Shown here: piece by piece, positions 55,964 through 64,000 of the stretch | How positions within the stretch are numbered: the stretch's first letter is position 1 | How the letters are laid out: each line of letters opens with the position of its first letter | Origin: Candidatus Tectimicrobiota bacterium | Lineage (GTDB): Bacteria > JACPUC01 | Length of the DNA stretch: 64,000 bases | Direction: 5' to 3' | Assembly (NCBI GenBank): GCA_016192455.1 | Contig: JACPUC010000014.1 | Span: 56,845-120,844 of the forward strand | Position numbers and translations under genes: made by a program | The notes under the pieces: generated by a model | Told to the model about the DNA's origin: nothing | Database searches by the model: none | The model's input: only the letters and a program-made list of their open reading frames with translations

Positions 55964-56326
55964 TTAGAACCGCAGCCCCTTCTCGCGTGCGGCATCAGCC
56001 AGCGCCGCGATCTTGCCGTGATACCGGTAGCCGTTGCGATCGAAGACCACGCTGGTGATACCCTGCGCCAGCGCCGCCTCGGCGATCTTCTCCCCGATCA
56101 CCTTCGCCATGGCCACAGTGGCCGTCTTGCCGTCGGTCGGCTTGAGGGCCTTCGCCGTGCTGGTGCACGCCGCCAGGGTCACGCCGCGGTGATCATCGAT
56201 GAGCTGCGCATAGATGTGCTTGTTGCTCTTGAAGACGCTGAGGCGCGGCCGTGCAGGCGTGCCGGAAACCTTCCGACGCACGCGCTGCTTCCGAAACTGG
56301 CGTCCTCGTGCTCGCAGCGACAGCAT
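55964..56326 (-). CDS. rplR: 50S ribosomal protein L18
   Basis: 120 residues. '[20 protein letters not shown]', '[20 protein letters not shown]' and '[20 protein letters not shown]' with REKGLRF at the end are family hallmarks. It binds 5S rRNA with L5. Confidence 0.98.
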   Translation of the reverse strand: MLSLRARGRQFRKQRVRRKVSGTPARPRLSVFKSNKHIYAQLIDDHRGVTLAACTSTAKALKPTDGKTATVAMAKVIGEKIAEAALAQGITSVVFDRNGYRYHGKIAALADAAREKGLRF

Positions 56327-56412
56327 CGCCTCACCTCACTCCCGCTCCGCGCCCCGCGCGGCGCTGCCGTGGGCCGCCGGCGGCCTCTCCGGCATCGCCG
56401 GGGCGGTGCCTG

Positions 56413-56946
56413 TTACTTGCCGGCCTTGCCCGCCTTGCGGCGCACAACCTCATCGCTGTAGCGGATGCCTTTTCCCTTGTAAGGCTCGGGGGGCCGCTTG
56501 GCCCGGATATCGGCCGCCACCTGGCCCACGCGCTGCTTGTCGATGCCGCGCACGACGATGGTGGTGCGCTCGACCGCCAGCTCGATCCCTTGCGGGGGGA
56601 GGTAGGCGACCGGGTGCGAGAATCCCAAGCTGAGGTTGAGGGTGGCGCCGCTGAGGGAGACGCGGTAGCCCAACCCCTGCACCTCGAGCCGTTTCTCGAA
56701 CCCTTGCGTGACGCCCCGCACCATGTTCGCCAGGAGCGCCCGCATCAGACCATGGCGCGCCCGCAGGCGGCTGCCGTCGCCGCTGCGCTCGCAGTGGATG
56801 TGGTCGCCGTCCCGCCGCAGAGTCACCCCCTCAACGACGGGCTGCGTCAGCATTCCTTTCGGCCCGCTGACCGTGATCACGCCGTCGCTGATGTCGCAGC
56901 GGACCTCTTTCGGCAGGAGGATCGGCAGCCTGCCAATGCGGGACAT
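56413..56946 (-). CDS. rplF: 50S ribosomal protein L6
   Basis: 177 residues, two tandem domains. 'MSRIGRLPILLPKEVRCDIS' opens, and the C-terminal 'IRAKRPPEPYKGKGIRY' is the rRNA-binding signature. GGAGG lies 7 nt before the ATG. Confidence 0.98.
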   Translation of the reverse strand: MSRIGRLPILLPKEVRCDISDGVITVSGPKGMLTQPVVEGVTLRRDGDHIHCERSGDGSRLRARHGLMRALLANMVRGVTQGFEKRLEVQGLGYRVSLSGATLNLSLGFSHPVAYLPPQGIELAVERTTIVVRGIDKQRVGQVAADIRAKRPPEPYKGKGIRYSDEVVRRKAGKAGK

Positions 56947-56971
56947 GATGGTTCCTCCTTACCGCCGACGG

Positions 56972-57367
56972 CTACCAGATGCCGCAGAGCACTTCACCGC
57001 CAAGGTGCAACCGGCGGCAGGCGCGATCGACCAGGAGACCGCGCGAGGTGGAGACGATGGTGATGCCCATGCCGCCAAGCACTTCGGGCACCTCATCGTA
57101 GCCAGCGTAGATGCGGCAGCCCGGCTTGCTGATGCGTCGCAACCCCTGGATGGCGTTGCGCTCGCCGAGGTACTTCAGCGTGATCCGCAGCATCCCCTGC
57201 TTGGTGTCCTCGGTGAGCGTGAAGTTCGTGATGTACCCCTCCTCCCGCAGCAGCTCGGCGATGCGCACCTTCAGGCGCGAGGCCGGCAGCTCGACGGCGG
57301 CGTGCTTGGCCTGAATGGCGTTGCGGATGCGGGTCAGCATGTCGGCGATGGGGTCCGTCATACTCAT
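56972..57367 (-). CDS. rpsH: 30S ribosomal protein S8
   Basis: 131 residues from ATG 57367, chosen because AGGAG lies 8 nt upstream; an ATG six bases later is also in frame. '[20 protein letters not shown]' and the C-terminal '[20 protein letters not shown]' with VLCGIW are hallmarks. S8 represses spc-operon translation in E. coli. Confidence 0.98.
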   Translation of the reverse strand: MSMTDPIADMLTRIRNAIQAKHAAVELPASRLKVRIAELLREEGYITNFTLTEDTKQGMLRITLKYLGERNAIQGLRRISKPGCRIYAGYDEVPEVLGGMGITIVSTSRGLLVDRACRRLHLGGEVLCGIW

Positions 57368-57433
57368 TCCGTGGGCTCCTGTTGCAGCGCGCACGCGGCG
57401 GCGACACCCCTCCCGCCCGTACGCCCGGCTTGC

Positions 57434-57619
57434 TTACCAACTCGCCTTGATGACCCCTTGGATCTCGCCGTTGAGGGCAAGGTTCCGAAAGCAGATGCGG
57501 CACATCTCGAAGCGCCGCAAAAAGCCGCGCGGCCGGCCGCAGAGGCGGCAGCGGTGGTAGGCCCGCACGGCGAACTTTGGGGTGCGCTGCTGCTTGGCGA
57601 TGAGTGATTTCTTAGCCAT
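57434..57619 (-). CDS. rpsN: 30S ribosomal protein S14, type Z
   Basis: 61 residues, the short zinc form. The Cys4 site is C24-x2-C27 and C40-x2-C43 (CRLC ... CRIC). '[19 protein letters not shown]' is the family core. The long zinc-free form found in E. coli is not present here. Confidence 0.98.
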   Translation of the reverse strand: MAKKSLIAKQQRTPKFAVRAYHRCRLCGRPRGFLRRFEMCRICFRNLALNGEIQGVIKASW

Positions 57620-57670
57620 CCAATCGGTCCTCGAGGAAATGCGCCAGCGAACCGGCCGGGGTTTCCCCGC

Positions 57671-58213
57671 CTACTTGCGGAAGGGGACCCCCATGAGCGC
57701 CAGGAGGGCGCGGGCCTCTTCATCAGTCGCCGCGGTCGTCGCGATGACGATGCCGAGCCCCTTGATCTTCTCGATACGGTCGAAGTCGACCTCGGGGAAG
57801 ATGAGCTGCTCGCGGATGCCGAGGGCGTAGTTGCCGCGTCCGTCAAACGCCTTCGGGGAGACGCCCTTGAAGTCGCGCACGCGCGGCAGCGCAACGTTGA
57901 CGAGGCGGTCAAAGAACTCGTACATGCGCTGGCCGCGCAGGGTCACCATGCAGCCGATGGCCATGCCCGTGCGCAGCTTGAAGTTGGCGATGGACTTGCG
58001 GGCGCGGGTGACGACCGGGCGCTGCCCGGTGATCGACGCCACTTGTTCCACCGCCGAGTCGAGCAGCTTCGAGTTCTGGATCGCCTCCCCCAGGCCGACG
58101 TTGACGACGATCTTCTCGAGCCGCGGCACCTCCATGAGGTTGGCGTAGCCGAACTGCCGCCGCAGAGCCGGCATCACTTCAGCCTCGTACTTCTGGCGCA
58201 GCCGAGGTTTCAT
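57671..58213 (-). CDS. rplE: 50S ribosomal protein L5
   Basis: 180 residues from ATG 58213 ([13 protein letters not shown]); the open frame above it is Ala/Arg-rich and not part of L5. '[20 protein letters not shown]' and '[20 protein letters not shown]' with DFKGV are hallmarks. It binds 5S rRNA and contacts P-site tRNA. Confidence 0.98.
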   Translation of the reverse strand: MKPRLRQKYEAEVMPALRRQFGYANLMEVPRLEKIVVNVGLGEAIQNSKLLDSAVEQVASITGQRPVVTRARKSIANFKLRTGMAIGCMVTLRGQRMYEFFDRLVNVALPRVRDFKGVSPKAFDGRGNYALGIREQLIFPEVDFDRIEKIKGLGIVIATTAATDEEARALLALMGVPFRK

Positions 58214-58352
58214 GCGTGCACCTGTGCGGCCGCCGTGTGCTGCACGCGCGGCCACCCTAGAGATTGTCGGGGGAGCCGTCAGCGCCACCCGCCACGCCGC
58301 GGGGACCCCCGCGGCCGCCGCCATCGCGGCCGGCGGCGCGCCGACGCCACCC

Positions 58353-58613
58353 TTAACCGCTCTTGCGAACGTTGGAGATGTGGATCTTCCCTTCGCGCTC
58401 GACGATGCCGCCCTGCCGGCTCAAGCGACCGGGTCGCGTATGCCGCTTGATGAAGTTGACCTTCTCCACCAGCACGCGCTGCTCATCGGGGAAGACCCGC
58501 AGGACCTTGCCGCTCTTCCCCTTCTCCTTGCCGGCAATGATGGTGACGAAATCATCCCGCCGCACGTGGAGCTTCGGCCGCTTCCCCGCCGTCTGCTTCT
58601 GCCGCCTGCTCAT
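58353..58613 (-). CDS. rplX: 50S ribosomal protein L24, short
   Basis: 86 residues, shorter than the common 100-105. The KOW motif is intact: '[20 protein letters not shown]' (about 18-37), then '[16 protein letters not shown]' and '[15 protein letters not shown]'. The protein ends at VRKSG, losing the usual C-terminal extension ('...TGKATRVGF...'). Confidence 0.96.
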   Translation of the reverse strand: MSRRQKQTAGKRPKLHVRRDDFVTIIAGKEKGKSGKVLRVFPDEQRVLVEKVNFIKRHTRPGRLSRQGGIVEREGKIHISNVRKSG

Positions 58614-58663
58614 GGCCGTTCTCCTCTCGCCGCGCCGGGCCCGTGACCGCCGCCGCGGCGACC

Positions 58664-59032
58664 CTACAGCACCTCGGGCGCCAGGGAGATGATCTTCATG
58701 AAGTTCTTGCGTCGCAGCTCGCGCGCCACCGGGCCGAAGATGCGCGTGCCGATCGGCTCGCGCGCCTCGTTGATGAGGACGGCGGCGTTGTCATCGAAGC
58801 GGATGTACGAGCCGTCGGGCCGGTTCATCTCCTTGCGCGTCCGCACGACGACGGCCTTCTGCACGGTCCCCTTGCCGATATTGCTGTTCGGCGCCGCTTC
58901 CTTCACTGCCACGACGATGATGTCACCGAGGCGCGCGTAGCGCCGGCGGGTGCCGCCGAGGACCTTGATGCACTGCACCCGGCGCGCTCCGGTGTTGTCC
59001 GCCACCTGCAGCATGGTCTTGACCTGGATCAT
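58664..59032 (-). CDS. rplN: 50S ribosomal protein L14
   Basis: 122 residues from ATG 59032 ([20 protein letters not shown]); a GTG at 59041 would add three residues. '[20 protein letters not shown]' and '[20 protein letters not shown]' with FGPVAREL are hallmarks. It contacts 16S rRNA at an intersubunit bridge. Confidence 0.98.
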   Translation of the reverse strand: MIQVKTMLQVADNTGARRVQCIKVLGGTRRRYARLGDIIVVAVKEAAPNSNIGKGTVQKAVVVRTRKEMNRPDGSYIRFDDNAAVLINEAREPIGTRIFGPVARELRRKNFMKIISLAPEVL

Positions 59033-59077
59033 CGTTCCCACTCTCTGGCTGGGTCGATCTCGTGCGCGCCGGCGGGC

Positions 59078-59335
59078 TTACTGAGCCTTGGCGACGATCG
59101 CGAGGAGGCGCCAGCGCTTGCGGCGGCTGAGGGGGCGGCTCTCGATGATGCGCACGGTATCCCCCACGGCACAGCGATTGTGCTCGTCGTGCGCCATGAA
59201 CTTCTTGGAGGAGCGGATCGTCCGACGATACATCGGATGCTGGACGAGCCGCGATACTTCCACGGTGATAGACTTGTCGGCCTTCGTGCTCACCACGCGA
59301 CCGAGTTGAACCCGTCGACGCCGTTCTTCACTCAT
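59078..59335 (-). CDS. rpsQ: 30S ribosomal protein S17
   Basis: 85 residues, OB fold. 'GRVVSTKADKSITVEVSRLV' and 'FMAHDEHNRCAVGDTVRIIE' with SRPLSRRKRW are hallmarks. AAGAGGCGACG precedes the ATG. Confidence 0.98.
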   Translation of the reverse strand: MSEERRRRVQLGRVVSTKADKSITVEVSRLVQHPMYRRTIRSSKKFMAHDEHNRCAVGDTVRIIESRPLSRRKRWRLLAIVAKAQ

Positions 59336-59391
59336 CGTCGCCTCTTCTCAGGGTGCGCCGCGTCACCCCTGCCACCGCTGGTTGCGCCGCC

Positions 59392-59619
59392 TCACGCGCC
59401 TGAGGCGGCCGACGCCTCCCCCGCCGCGGGGGAGCGCCGGCGTTCGTGCCGGACCGTCTTCAGGCGCGCCAGGTCGCGCCGCACGGCGGGCAGGCGCATG
59501 GGGTTATCGAGCTGGCTCGTGGCATGCTGGAAGCGCAGGTTGAAGAGCTCCGTCTGCAGCTCTCGCTCCTTCTCCTCCAGCTCGCGCTCGCTGAGGTCGC
59601 GGAGTTCACGCGCGCGCAT
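59392..59619 (-). CDS. rpmC: 50S ribosomal protein L29
   Basis: 75 residues. Two antiparallel helices: 'RARELRDLSERELEEKEREL' and 'FNLRFQHATSQLDNPMRLPA', the family signature. A short Ala/Ser/Gly tail follows. L29 lies at the peptide exit, next to where trigger factor and SRP bind. Confidence 0.96.
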   Translation of the reverse strand: MRARELRDLSERELEEKERELQTELFNLRFQHATSQLDNPMRLPAVRRDLARLKTVRHERRRSPAAGEASAASGA

Positions 59620-59639
59620 GGCAGCGGCCTCCCTCCTGG

Positions 59640-60053
59640 TTAGAGCTCCTCGCTGTCAACAAAGACGGTGGCCAGACTGAGCTTGCGCCCGGCGAGGCGC
59701 ATGGCCTCACGCGCGACGGGCGCCGGCACGCCATCCATTTCGTAGAGGATGCGTCCGGGCTTCACCACCGCCACCCAGAACTCGGGCGCGCCTTTCCCCT
59801 TCCCCATGCGCGTCTCGTTCGGTTTCCGCGTCACCGGCTTGTCGGGGAAGATGCGAATCCAGATCTTGCCGCCGCGCTTGACGTGGCGCGTCATCGCAAT
59901 ACGCGCCGCCTCGATCTGCCGGTTCGTGAGGCGCCCCGGCTCGAGCACCCGCAGGCCGAAGCGCCCGAAGGCCACGCTGCCGCCGCGGTCCGCCGTGCCC
60001 CTGGTGCGTCCCTTCTGCTGTTTCCGGTACTTCACTTTCCGCGGCATCAACAT
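59640..60053 (-). CDS. rplP: 50S ribosomal protein L16
   Basis: 137 residues from ATG 60053 ([13 protein letters not shown]); GAGGTAGCC 8 nt upstream, inside the end of rpsC, selects this ATG over the one two codons on. '[20 protein letters not shown]' and '[20 protein letters not shown]' with GRILYEM are hallmarks. It helps shape the A site and peptidyl-transferase region. Confidence 0.98.
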   Translation of the reverse strand: MLMPRKVKYRKQQKGRTRGTADRGGSVAFGRFGLRVLEPGRLTNRQIEAARIAMTRHVKRGGKIWIRIFPDKPVTRKPNETRMGKGKGAPEFWVAVVKPGRILYEMDGVPAPVAREAMRLAGRKLSLATVFVDSEEL

Positions 60054-60059
60054 GGCCGG

Positions 60060-60728
60060 CTACCTCGAAGCTCGCGGCTCGGCGCTCTCTTCCGCCTGCT
60101 GCCCGGGCAGCACCTCGCCGTTGAAAATCCACACCTTGACGCCGATGACGCCGTACGTCGTCTTGGCCTCCGCGAAGCCATAGTCGATGTCGGCCCGCAG
60201 CGTGTGGAGGGGGACCCGCCCCTCGCGGTACCACTCGCGCCGGGCGATCTCGGCGCCGCCGAGGCGGCCGGCGACCATGATCTTCACCCCCTCGGCCCCG
60301 AAGCGCATGGCCGAGCCCACGGCTTTCTTCAGGGCGGTGCGGAAGTTGACCCGCCGCTCAAGCTGCAAGGCGACGTTCTCGGCCACGAGCTGGGAGTTCG
60401 TTTCGGCCCGCCGGATTTCGCGGATGTTGATCGCCACCGGGTTGCCGATGGCGGTCTGGATGTCGGCTTTCAGGCGGTCGACATCTTGACCGCGCTTGCC
60501 GATGACGAGGCCGGGCCGCGAGGTCCAGATGTTGATCCGGGCGCGGTTCGCCGCCCGCTCGATGCCGATGCGCGCCACGCCGTGGTGCTTCAGCCGCTGC
60601 TTCAGGAAGCGGCGGATGAAGAGGTCCTGGTGGAGAACGTCGGCGTAGTCCTTGCCGGCAAACCAGCTCGACTGCCAGGTCTTGATGTAGCCAAGGCGAA
60701 ACCCGGTTGGGTGCACCTTCTGTCCCAC
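60060..60728 (-). CDS. rpsC: 30S ribosomal protein S3
   Basis: 222 residues from GTG 60728 ([14 protein letters not shown]); AAGGAGACGATT upstream. The KH domain (about 45-115) has '[20 protein letters not shown]'; the C-terminal part has '[20 protein letters not shown]'. It lines the mRNA entry tunnel. Confidence 0.98.
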   Translation of the reverse strand: MGQKVHPTGFRLGYIKTWQSSWFAGKDYADVLHQDLFIRRFLKQRLKHHGVARIGIERAANRARINIWTSRPGLVIGKRGQDVDRLKADIQTAIGNPVAINIREIRRAETNSQLVAENVALQLERRVNFRTALKKAVGSAMRFGAEGVKIMVAGRLGGAEIARREWYREGRVPLHTLRADIDYGFAEAKTTYGVIGVKVWIFNGEVLPGQQAEESAEPRASR

Positions 60729-60755
60729 AATCGTCTCCTTGCCGGCCCCGGGGGC

Positions 60756-61103
60756 CTAGGCGGACGCCTCGTCGTCGCTCAGCAGCACGCGGAGGTGGCT
60801 GGTGCGCTTGCGGATCATGGTGGCCCGCCCGCGCGCCCGCGGCCGCCAGCGCTTCGCCATCGGGCCGCCATCGACGCAGACCTCGGCCACCAGCAGCGCG
60901 TCGACGTCTTCCACCGCATGGTTGGCGCCGGCGTTGGCCACCGCCGAGCGCATGAGCTTCTCGAGCACGCGCGCCGCCTCGCGCTCCGTTGCCGCCAGGA
61001 TGCTGAGCGCCTGCGGCACCTTCTTGCCGCGGATGAGGTCGGCGACCTGGCGTGCCTTGCGCGGCGACAGATGGCGATAGCGCAGCCTTGCTGACACTTT
61101 CAT
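60756..61103 (-). CDS. rplV: 50S ribosomal protein L22
   Basis: 115 residues. 'RYRHLSPRKARQVADLIRGK' at the start and 'WRPRARGRATMIRKRTSHLR' in the beta hairpin that lines the peptide exit tunnel, where macrolide-resistance changes occur. Confidence 0.98.
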   Translation of the reverse strand: MKVSARLRYRHLSPRKARQVADLIRGKKVPQALSILAATEREAARVLEKLMRSAVANAGANHAVEDVDALLVAEVCVDGGPMAKRWRPRARGRATMIRKRTSHLRVLLSDDEASA

Positions 61104-61121
61104 GGCGCGTCCCTCTCCGCC

Positions 61122-61406
61122 TTACGTCTTCGTGATCATGCGCCTCGTCATGCCGCTGTGGCCGCGGAAGGTGCGCGTGGGGGCGAACTCGCCGAGCTTG
61201 TGCCCCACCATGTTCTCGGTGATGAAGACGGGCACGAACTTGCGGCCGTTGTGCACCGCGACGGTGTGGCTGATGAACTCCGGGGTGATCGTCGAACGCC
61301 GCGACCAGGTGCGCACGACGCTCTTCTCGCCGCCGCGGTTCATCACCTCGATCTTCTTCAGGAGGTGATCATCGATGAAGGGTCCCTTCTTGATGGACCG
61401 TGACAT
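61122..61406 (-). CDS. rpsS: 30S ribosomal protein S19
   Basis: 94 residues. '[20 protein letters not shown]' and '[20 protein letters not shown]' are hallmarks. It sits on the 30S head beside S13. CGGGAGAAGCGC precedes ATG 61406. Confidence 0.98.
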   Translation of the reverse strand: MSRSIKKGPFIDDHLLKKIEVMNRGGEKSVVRTWSRRSTITPEFISHTVAVHNGRKFVPVFITENMVGHKLGEFAPTRTFRGHSGMTRRMITKT

Positions 61407-61457
61407 GCGCTTCTCCCGCCCGCCGCCAGGGACCGCCGCCCTGCGCGGCTGCCTCGC

Positions 61458-62282
61458 CTAGACCTTGCGGCGCCGAATGATAAGCCGATCCGAGAGCTTG
61501 GCGCGGCGCGTCTTGTACCCCTTCGTCGGCACGCCCCACGGGGTCACCGGGTGGCGCCCGCCGGAGGTCTTCCCCTCGCCGCCGCCGTGCGGATGATCGA
61601 CGGGATTCATGGCCACCCCGCGCACCCGCGGCATGCGGCCCATCCAGCGGCTGCGTCCCGCCTTGCCGATGGTGATGTTCTCGTGGTCGGCGTTCCCCAC
61701 CTTGCCGATGGTGGCCCGACAGCTCACCGGCACCTGCCGCACTTCGCCCGACTGCAGTTTCAGCACGGCGTACTTGCCCTCTTTCGCCATGAGCTGGGCG
61801 CTCGTGCCGGCGCTGCGCATCAACTGGCCGCCGCGCCCCTTGGAGAGTTCGATGTTGTGGACGAGCTCGCCGAGAGGAATCTCCGCCAGGTCAAGGGCAT
61901 TGCCGCTGCGAATCTCCGACCCCGTGCCGGAGGTGAGGATGGTCCCCACCGCCAGGCCCTCCGGCCAGAGGATGTAGCGCTTCTCTCCATCCGCGTAGTG
62001 GAGGAGCGCCAAGTAGGCGGAGCGGTTCGGGTCGTACTCGATGGCCGCCACCTTGGCCGGCACGCCGTCCTTGTTGCGCTTGAAATCCACCACGCGGTAG
62101 CGCCGCTTGTGCCCGCCGCCGCGCCAACGGCTGGTGATGCGGCCAGCGTTGTTGCGCCCCCCGGTCTTATGGTACGGACGCAGGAGGGATTTCTCCGGGG
62201 TGCGTTTCGTCAGCTCCTCGAAGGTCGCCGCCGTCTGGAAGCGGCGCCCTGGCGAGGTTGGACGGTAGTGCTTGAGTGCCAT
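61458..62282 (-). CDS. rplB: 50S ribosomal protein L2
   Basis: 274 residues. '[20 protein letters not shown]' opens, '[20 protein letters not shown]' lies mid-protein, and '[20 protein letters not shown]' holds the conserved His linked to peptidyl-transferase function. CAGGATGCACC precedes the ATG. Confidence 0.98.
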   Translation of the reverse strand: MALKHYRPTSPGRRFQTAATFEELTKRTPEKSLLRPYHKTGGRNNAGRITSRWRGGGHKRRYRVVDFKRNKDGVPAKVAAIEYDPNRSAYLALLHYADGEKRYILWPEGLAVGTILTSGTGSEIRSGNALDLAEIPLGELVHNIELSKGRGGQLMRSAGTSAQLMAKEGKYAVLKLQSGEVRQVPVSCRATIGKVGNADHENITIGKAGRSRWMGRMPRVRGVAMNPVDHPHGGGEGKTSGGRHPVTPWGVPTKGYKTRRAKLSDRLIIRRRKV

Positions 62283-62345
62283 GGTGCATCCTGTCCCGTC
62301 AAAACCTGCAGGGTGGACGCCCGGCGCGGGCCGCGCGGCGTTACG

Positions 62346-62636
62346 CTACACCCCTTGGAAGAACTCGATGCGGTCGCCCGGCTTCAGTTTCACGATGGCT
62401 TTCTTCCAATCCGGCCGGCGCCCCTGCCGCCGCCCCTGCCGCTTCATCTTGCCGCGCAGGTTCATGGTGGCCACCTCGAGCACCGACACCTTGAAGAGTG
62501 TCTGCACGGCCTGGCGGATTTCCGGCTTGGTGGCGCGGCGATCGACGACGAAGGCCACGGTGTTGCTCGCCTCCGTGCCGGCGGAGGTCTTCTCGGTCAC
62601 CACGGGGCGCTTCAACACGTCGTAGAGACTGATCAT
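62346..62636 (-). CDS. rplW: 50S ribosomal protein L23
   Basis: 96 residues. '[20 protein letters not shown]' and '[20 protein letters not shown]' with KMKRQGRR are hallmarks. It docks trigger factor and SRP at the tunnel exit. ATG 62636 overlaps the rplD stop by four bases. Confidence 0.98.
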   Translation of the reverse strand: MISLYDVLKRPVVTEKTSAGTEASNTVAFVVDRRATKPEIRQAVQTLFKVSVLEVATMNLRGKMKRQGRRQGRRPDWKKAIVKLKPGDRIEFFQGV

Positions 62637-63256
62637 GGCTTCAGCACCTCGTGGACGCGCGCCAGGGCCGCGCGGCTGCAGATCACGGTCTCGTAATCCA
62701 TCAGGTCGTAGGCGTTCAAGCCTTGCACCGGCAGCGTCTTGACGTGCTGGAGGTTGCGCACTCCGAGGCGCAGGTTCGGTTGCTCCTCGGCAACGAGGAA
62801 GAGGGCCTTGGCGGCGGCGCCGAGCCGCTGCAGCAGTTCCACCGCCAAGCGTGTCTTCGGCGCGCTGATCTCCACCTCATCGAGAACGACGAGGTTGCCG
62901 CTCCGGGCCTTCAGCGTCAGGGCCTGCCGCAGGGCGGCGCGGCGCACCTTGCGCGGCACGCGGTAGGCGTAGCTGCGGGGCTTCGGCCCGAAGACGATGC
63001 CGCCGCCGCGCCAGAGCGGCGAGCTGCGTCGGCCGGCGCGGGCGCGGCCGGTGCCTTTCTGGCGCCACGGCTTGCGCCGGCTGGCCCGCACCTCGGAACG
63101 CCCCAGGGTGCTGGAGGTGCCGCGCCGGCGGTTCGCAAGCTGCATGACGACCACGTCGTGGAGGACGTGCGGCCGCACCTCCACGTTGAAGATCTCGTCA
63201 TGAAGCTCGGCGCTCCCGACCTCTTCGTTCTGTTGATTCCGGACGCTGAGCTGCAT
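62633..63256 (-). CDS. rplD: 50S ribosomal protein L4
   Basis: 207 residues, normal length. '[20 protein letters not shown]' with '[20 protein letters not shown]' is the extended loop that reaches the exit tunnel. In E. coli L4 represses its own S10 operon. GAGAGTCGACG precedes ATG 63256. It should be preceded by rplC, but only 175 bp separate it from rpsJ. Confidence 0.98.
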   Translation of the reverse strand: MQLSVRNQQNEEVGSAELHDEIFNVEVRPHVLHDVVVMQLANRRRGTSSTLGRSEVRASRRKPWRQKGTGRARAGRRSSPLWRGGGIVFGPKPRSYAYRVPRKVRRAALRQALTLKARSGNLVVLDEVEISAPKTRLAVELLQRLGAAAKALFLVAEEQPNLRLGVRNLQHVKTLPVQGLNAYDLMDYETVICSRAALARVHEVLKP

Positions 63257-63431
63257 CGTCGACTCTCGCCACTTCGGGCGGCGCCGAGGAACTCCCTCTC
63301 GGCCCCCGCGCTCCTACGTTCCGCTTCGTCCCAGAGCCTCCGGCGCGCGGGGGACTCCGCCTGCCCGCCTCCCGGGCGGAACCCTCGGCCATCCCCAACG
63401 CCGCCATCTCCCGGCGCGGCTCTTCCCAGCG
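63257..63431. other. expected site of rplC (L3), gene absent
   Basis: In nearly all bacteria rplC lies between rpsJ and rplD and is about 620 bp. Here the interval is 175 bp. The minus-strand reading in three frames shows no L3 motif (for example the start MxGxIGxKxGMT or the C-terminal VPGxxGG). No terminator or repeat is obvious. Confidence 0.7.
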
Positions 63432-63743
<312 letters not shown>

Positions 63744-63840
63744 GGTCTGGCGCGTCCCCACCTGGCTGCAAACTACTTGGGAGAGCTGGATGCGATGCGG
63801 CGCGGCGCGGTCCTGGGCGGCGGCAGCGGCCCTGCCTCGC

Positions 63841-64000
63841 CTAGGCGAGGATGTCACTTATCACCCCGGCCCCCACCGTCCGCCCCCCCTCGCGGATCGC
63901 AAACCGCAGCTCCTTCTCCATGGCGATCGGCATGATCAGCTCCACCTCCACCCGCACGTTGTCCCCCGGCATCACCATCTCCGTCCCCTCCGGCAGCTTC
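63841..64000 (-). CDS. tuf: elongation factor Tu, C-terminal end (5' part outside window)
   Basis: The last 52 residues of EF-Tu, ending GVISDILA. '[20 protein letters not shown]' and '[15 protein letters not shown]' are the domain 3 hallmarks. EF-Tu carries aminoacyl-tRNA to the ribosome. It lies 97 bp before rpsJ, the usual order. The rest is outside the window. Confidence 0.97.
   Translation of the reverse strand, partial: KLPEGTEMVMPGDNVRVEVELIMPIAMEKELRFAIREGGRTVGAGVISDILA

Noticed and set aside
63744-63857. N-terminal extension of rpsJ
   Set aside because: It would overlap the tuf end. S10 starts at [11 protein letters not shown] with the family's exact length.

Overview
High-GC DNA from a diderm (Gram-negative type) bacterium. 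Evidence for an outer membrane: a C-terminal beta-barrel fragment, lipoproteins with lipoboxes, an LpoA-type envelope lipoprotein, an LptC-like protein, TatBC and SppA. The gene content (serine-glyoxylate type aminotransferase next to serA and purA, DUF4416, the PuuD anchor domain, liv transporter genes beside a benzoate-CoA ligase, a solo acyl-CoA mutase large subunit, and a 43-residue basic protein of a type I associate with deltaproteobacteria) points to a deltaproteobacterium-like, Tectomicrobia-like or Rokubacteria/NC10-like lineage. I cannot place it more exactly from this window.

Layout. 1-3.1 kb: end of an outer-membrane barrel protein, a lipoprotein and an exported protein. 3.3-8.0 kb: a plus-strand block for serine/purine metabolism (aminotransferase, serA, purA) behind a near-consensus promoter and a leader of about 340 nt. 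8.1-14.9 kb: DUF4416, acylphosphatase, tatBC, and two large exported proteins transcribed away from tatBC. 15.1-18.2 kb: an LpoA-like lipoprotein, an exported YidD and KhpA. 19-24 kb: PuuD-type membrane protein, HU, a BON lipoprotein, an MFS transporter, HscB and a hot-dog thioesterase. 24.5-28.6 kb: ftsK with an abnormal 3' end, and a UMF1-type MFS transporter.

28.8-38.4 kb is a minus-strand catabolic region: livG, livF, livM and livH (no binding protein), a benzoate-CoA ligase family enzyme, an acyl-CoA mutase large subunit (no cobalamin subunit), an ADP-forming acyl-CoA synthetase beta subunit and a short-chain dehydrogenase. Together they suggest uptake of a carboxylic or amino acid, CoA activation, carbon-skeleton rearrangement and energy recovery as ATP. 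38.9-42.4 kb (plus strand) has the small basic protein, an LptC-like protein, a half-size permease and SppA. 42.4-43.1 kb is a repeat island of nested palindromes flanked by a 44-bp imperfect direct repeat. 43.1-47.5 kb carries an SDR, CinA, an MBL hydrolase, alanine dehydrogenase and a thioesterase.

48-64 kb is the classic S10-spc-alpha ribosomal super-operon in reverse orientation: tuf, rpsJ, (rplC missing), rplD, rplW, rplB, rpsS, rplV, rpsC, rplP, rpmC, rpsQ, rplN, rplX, rplE, rpsN, rpsH, rplF, rplR, rpsE, rpmD, rplO, secY, adk, map, infA, rpmJ, rpsM, rpsK, rpsD, rpoA, rplQ. The absence of rplC between rpsJ and rplD is the most surprising observation. No CRISPR array, transposase gene, rRNA or tRNA was recognised. 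No clearly new defence or mobile system is visible; the best leads are the rplC gap, the repeat island, the ftsK tail, and the shared domain in three exported proteins near tatBC.
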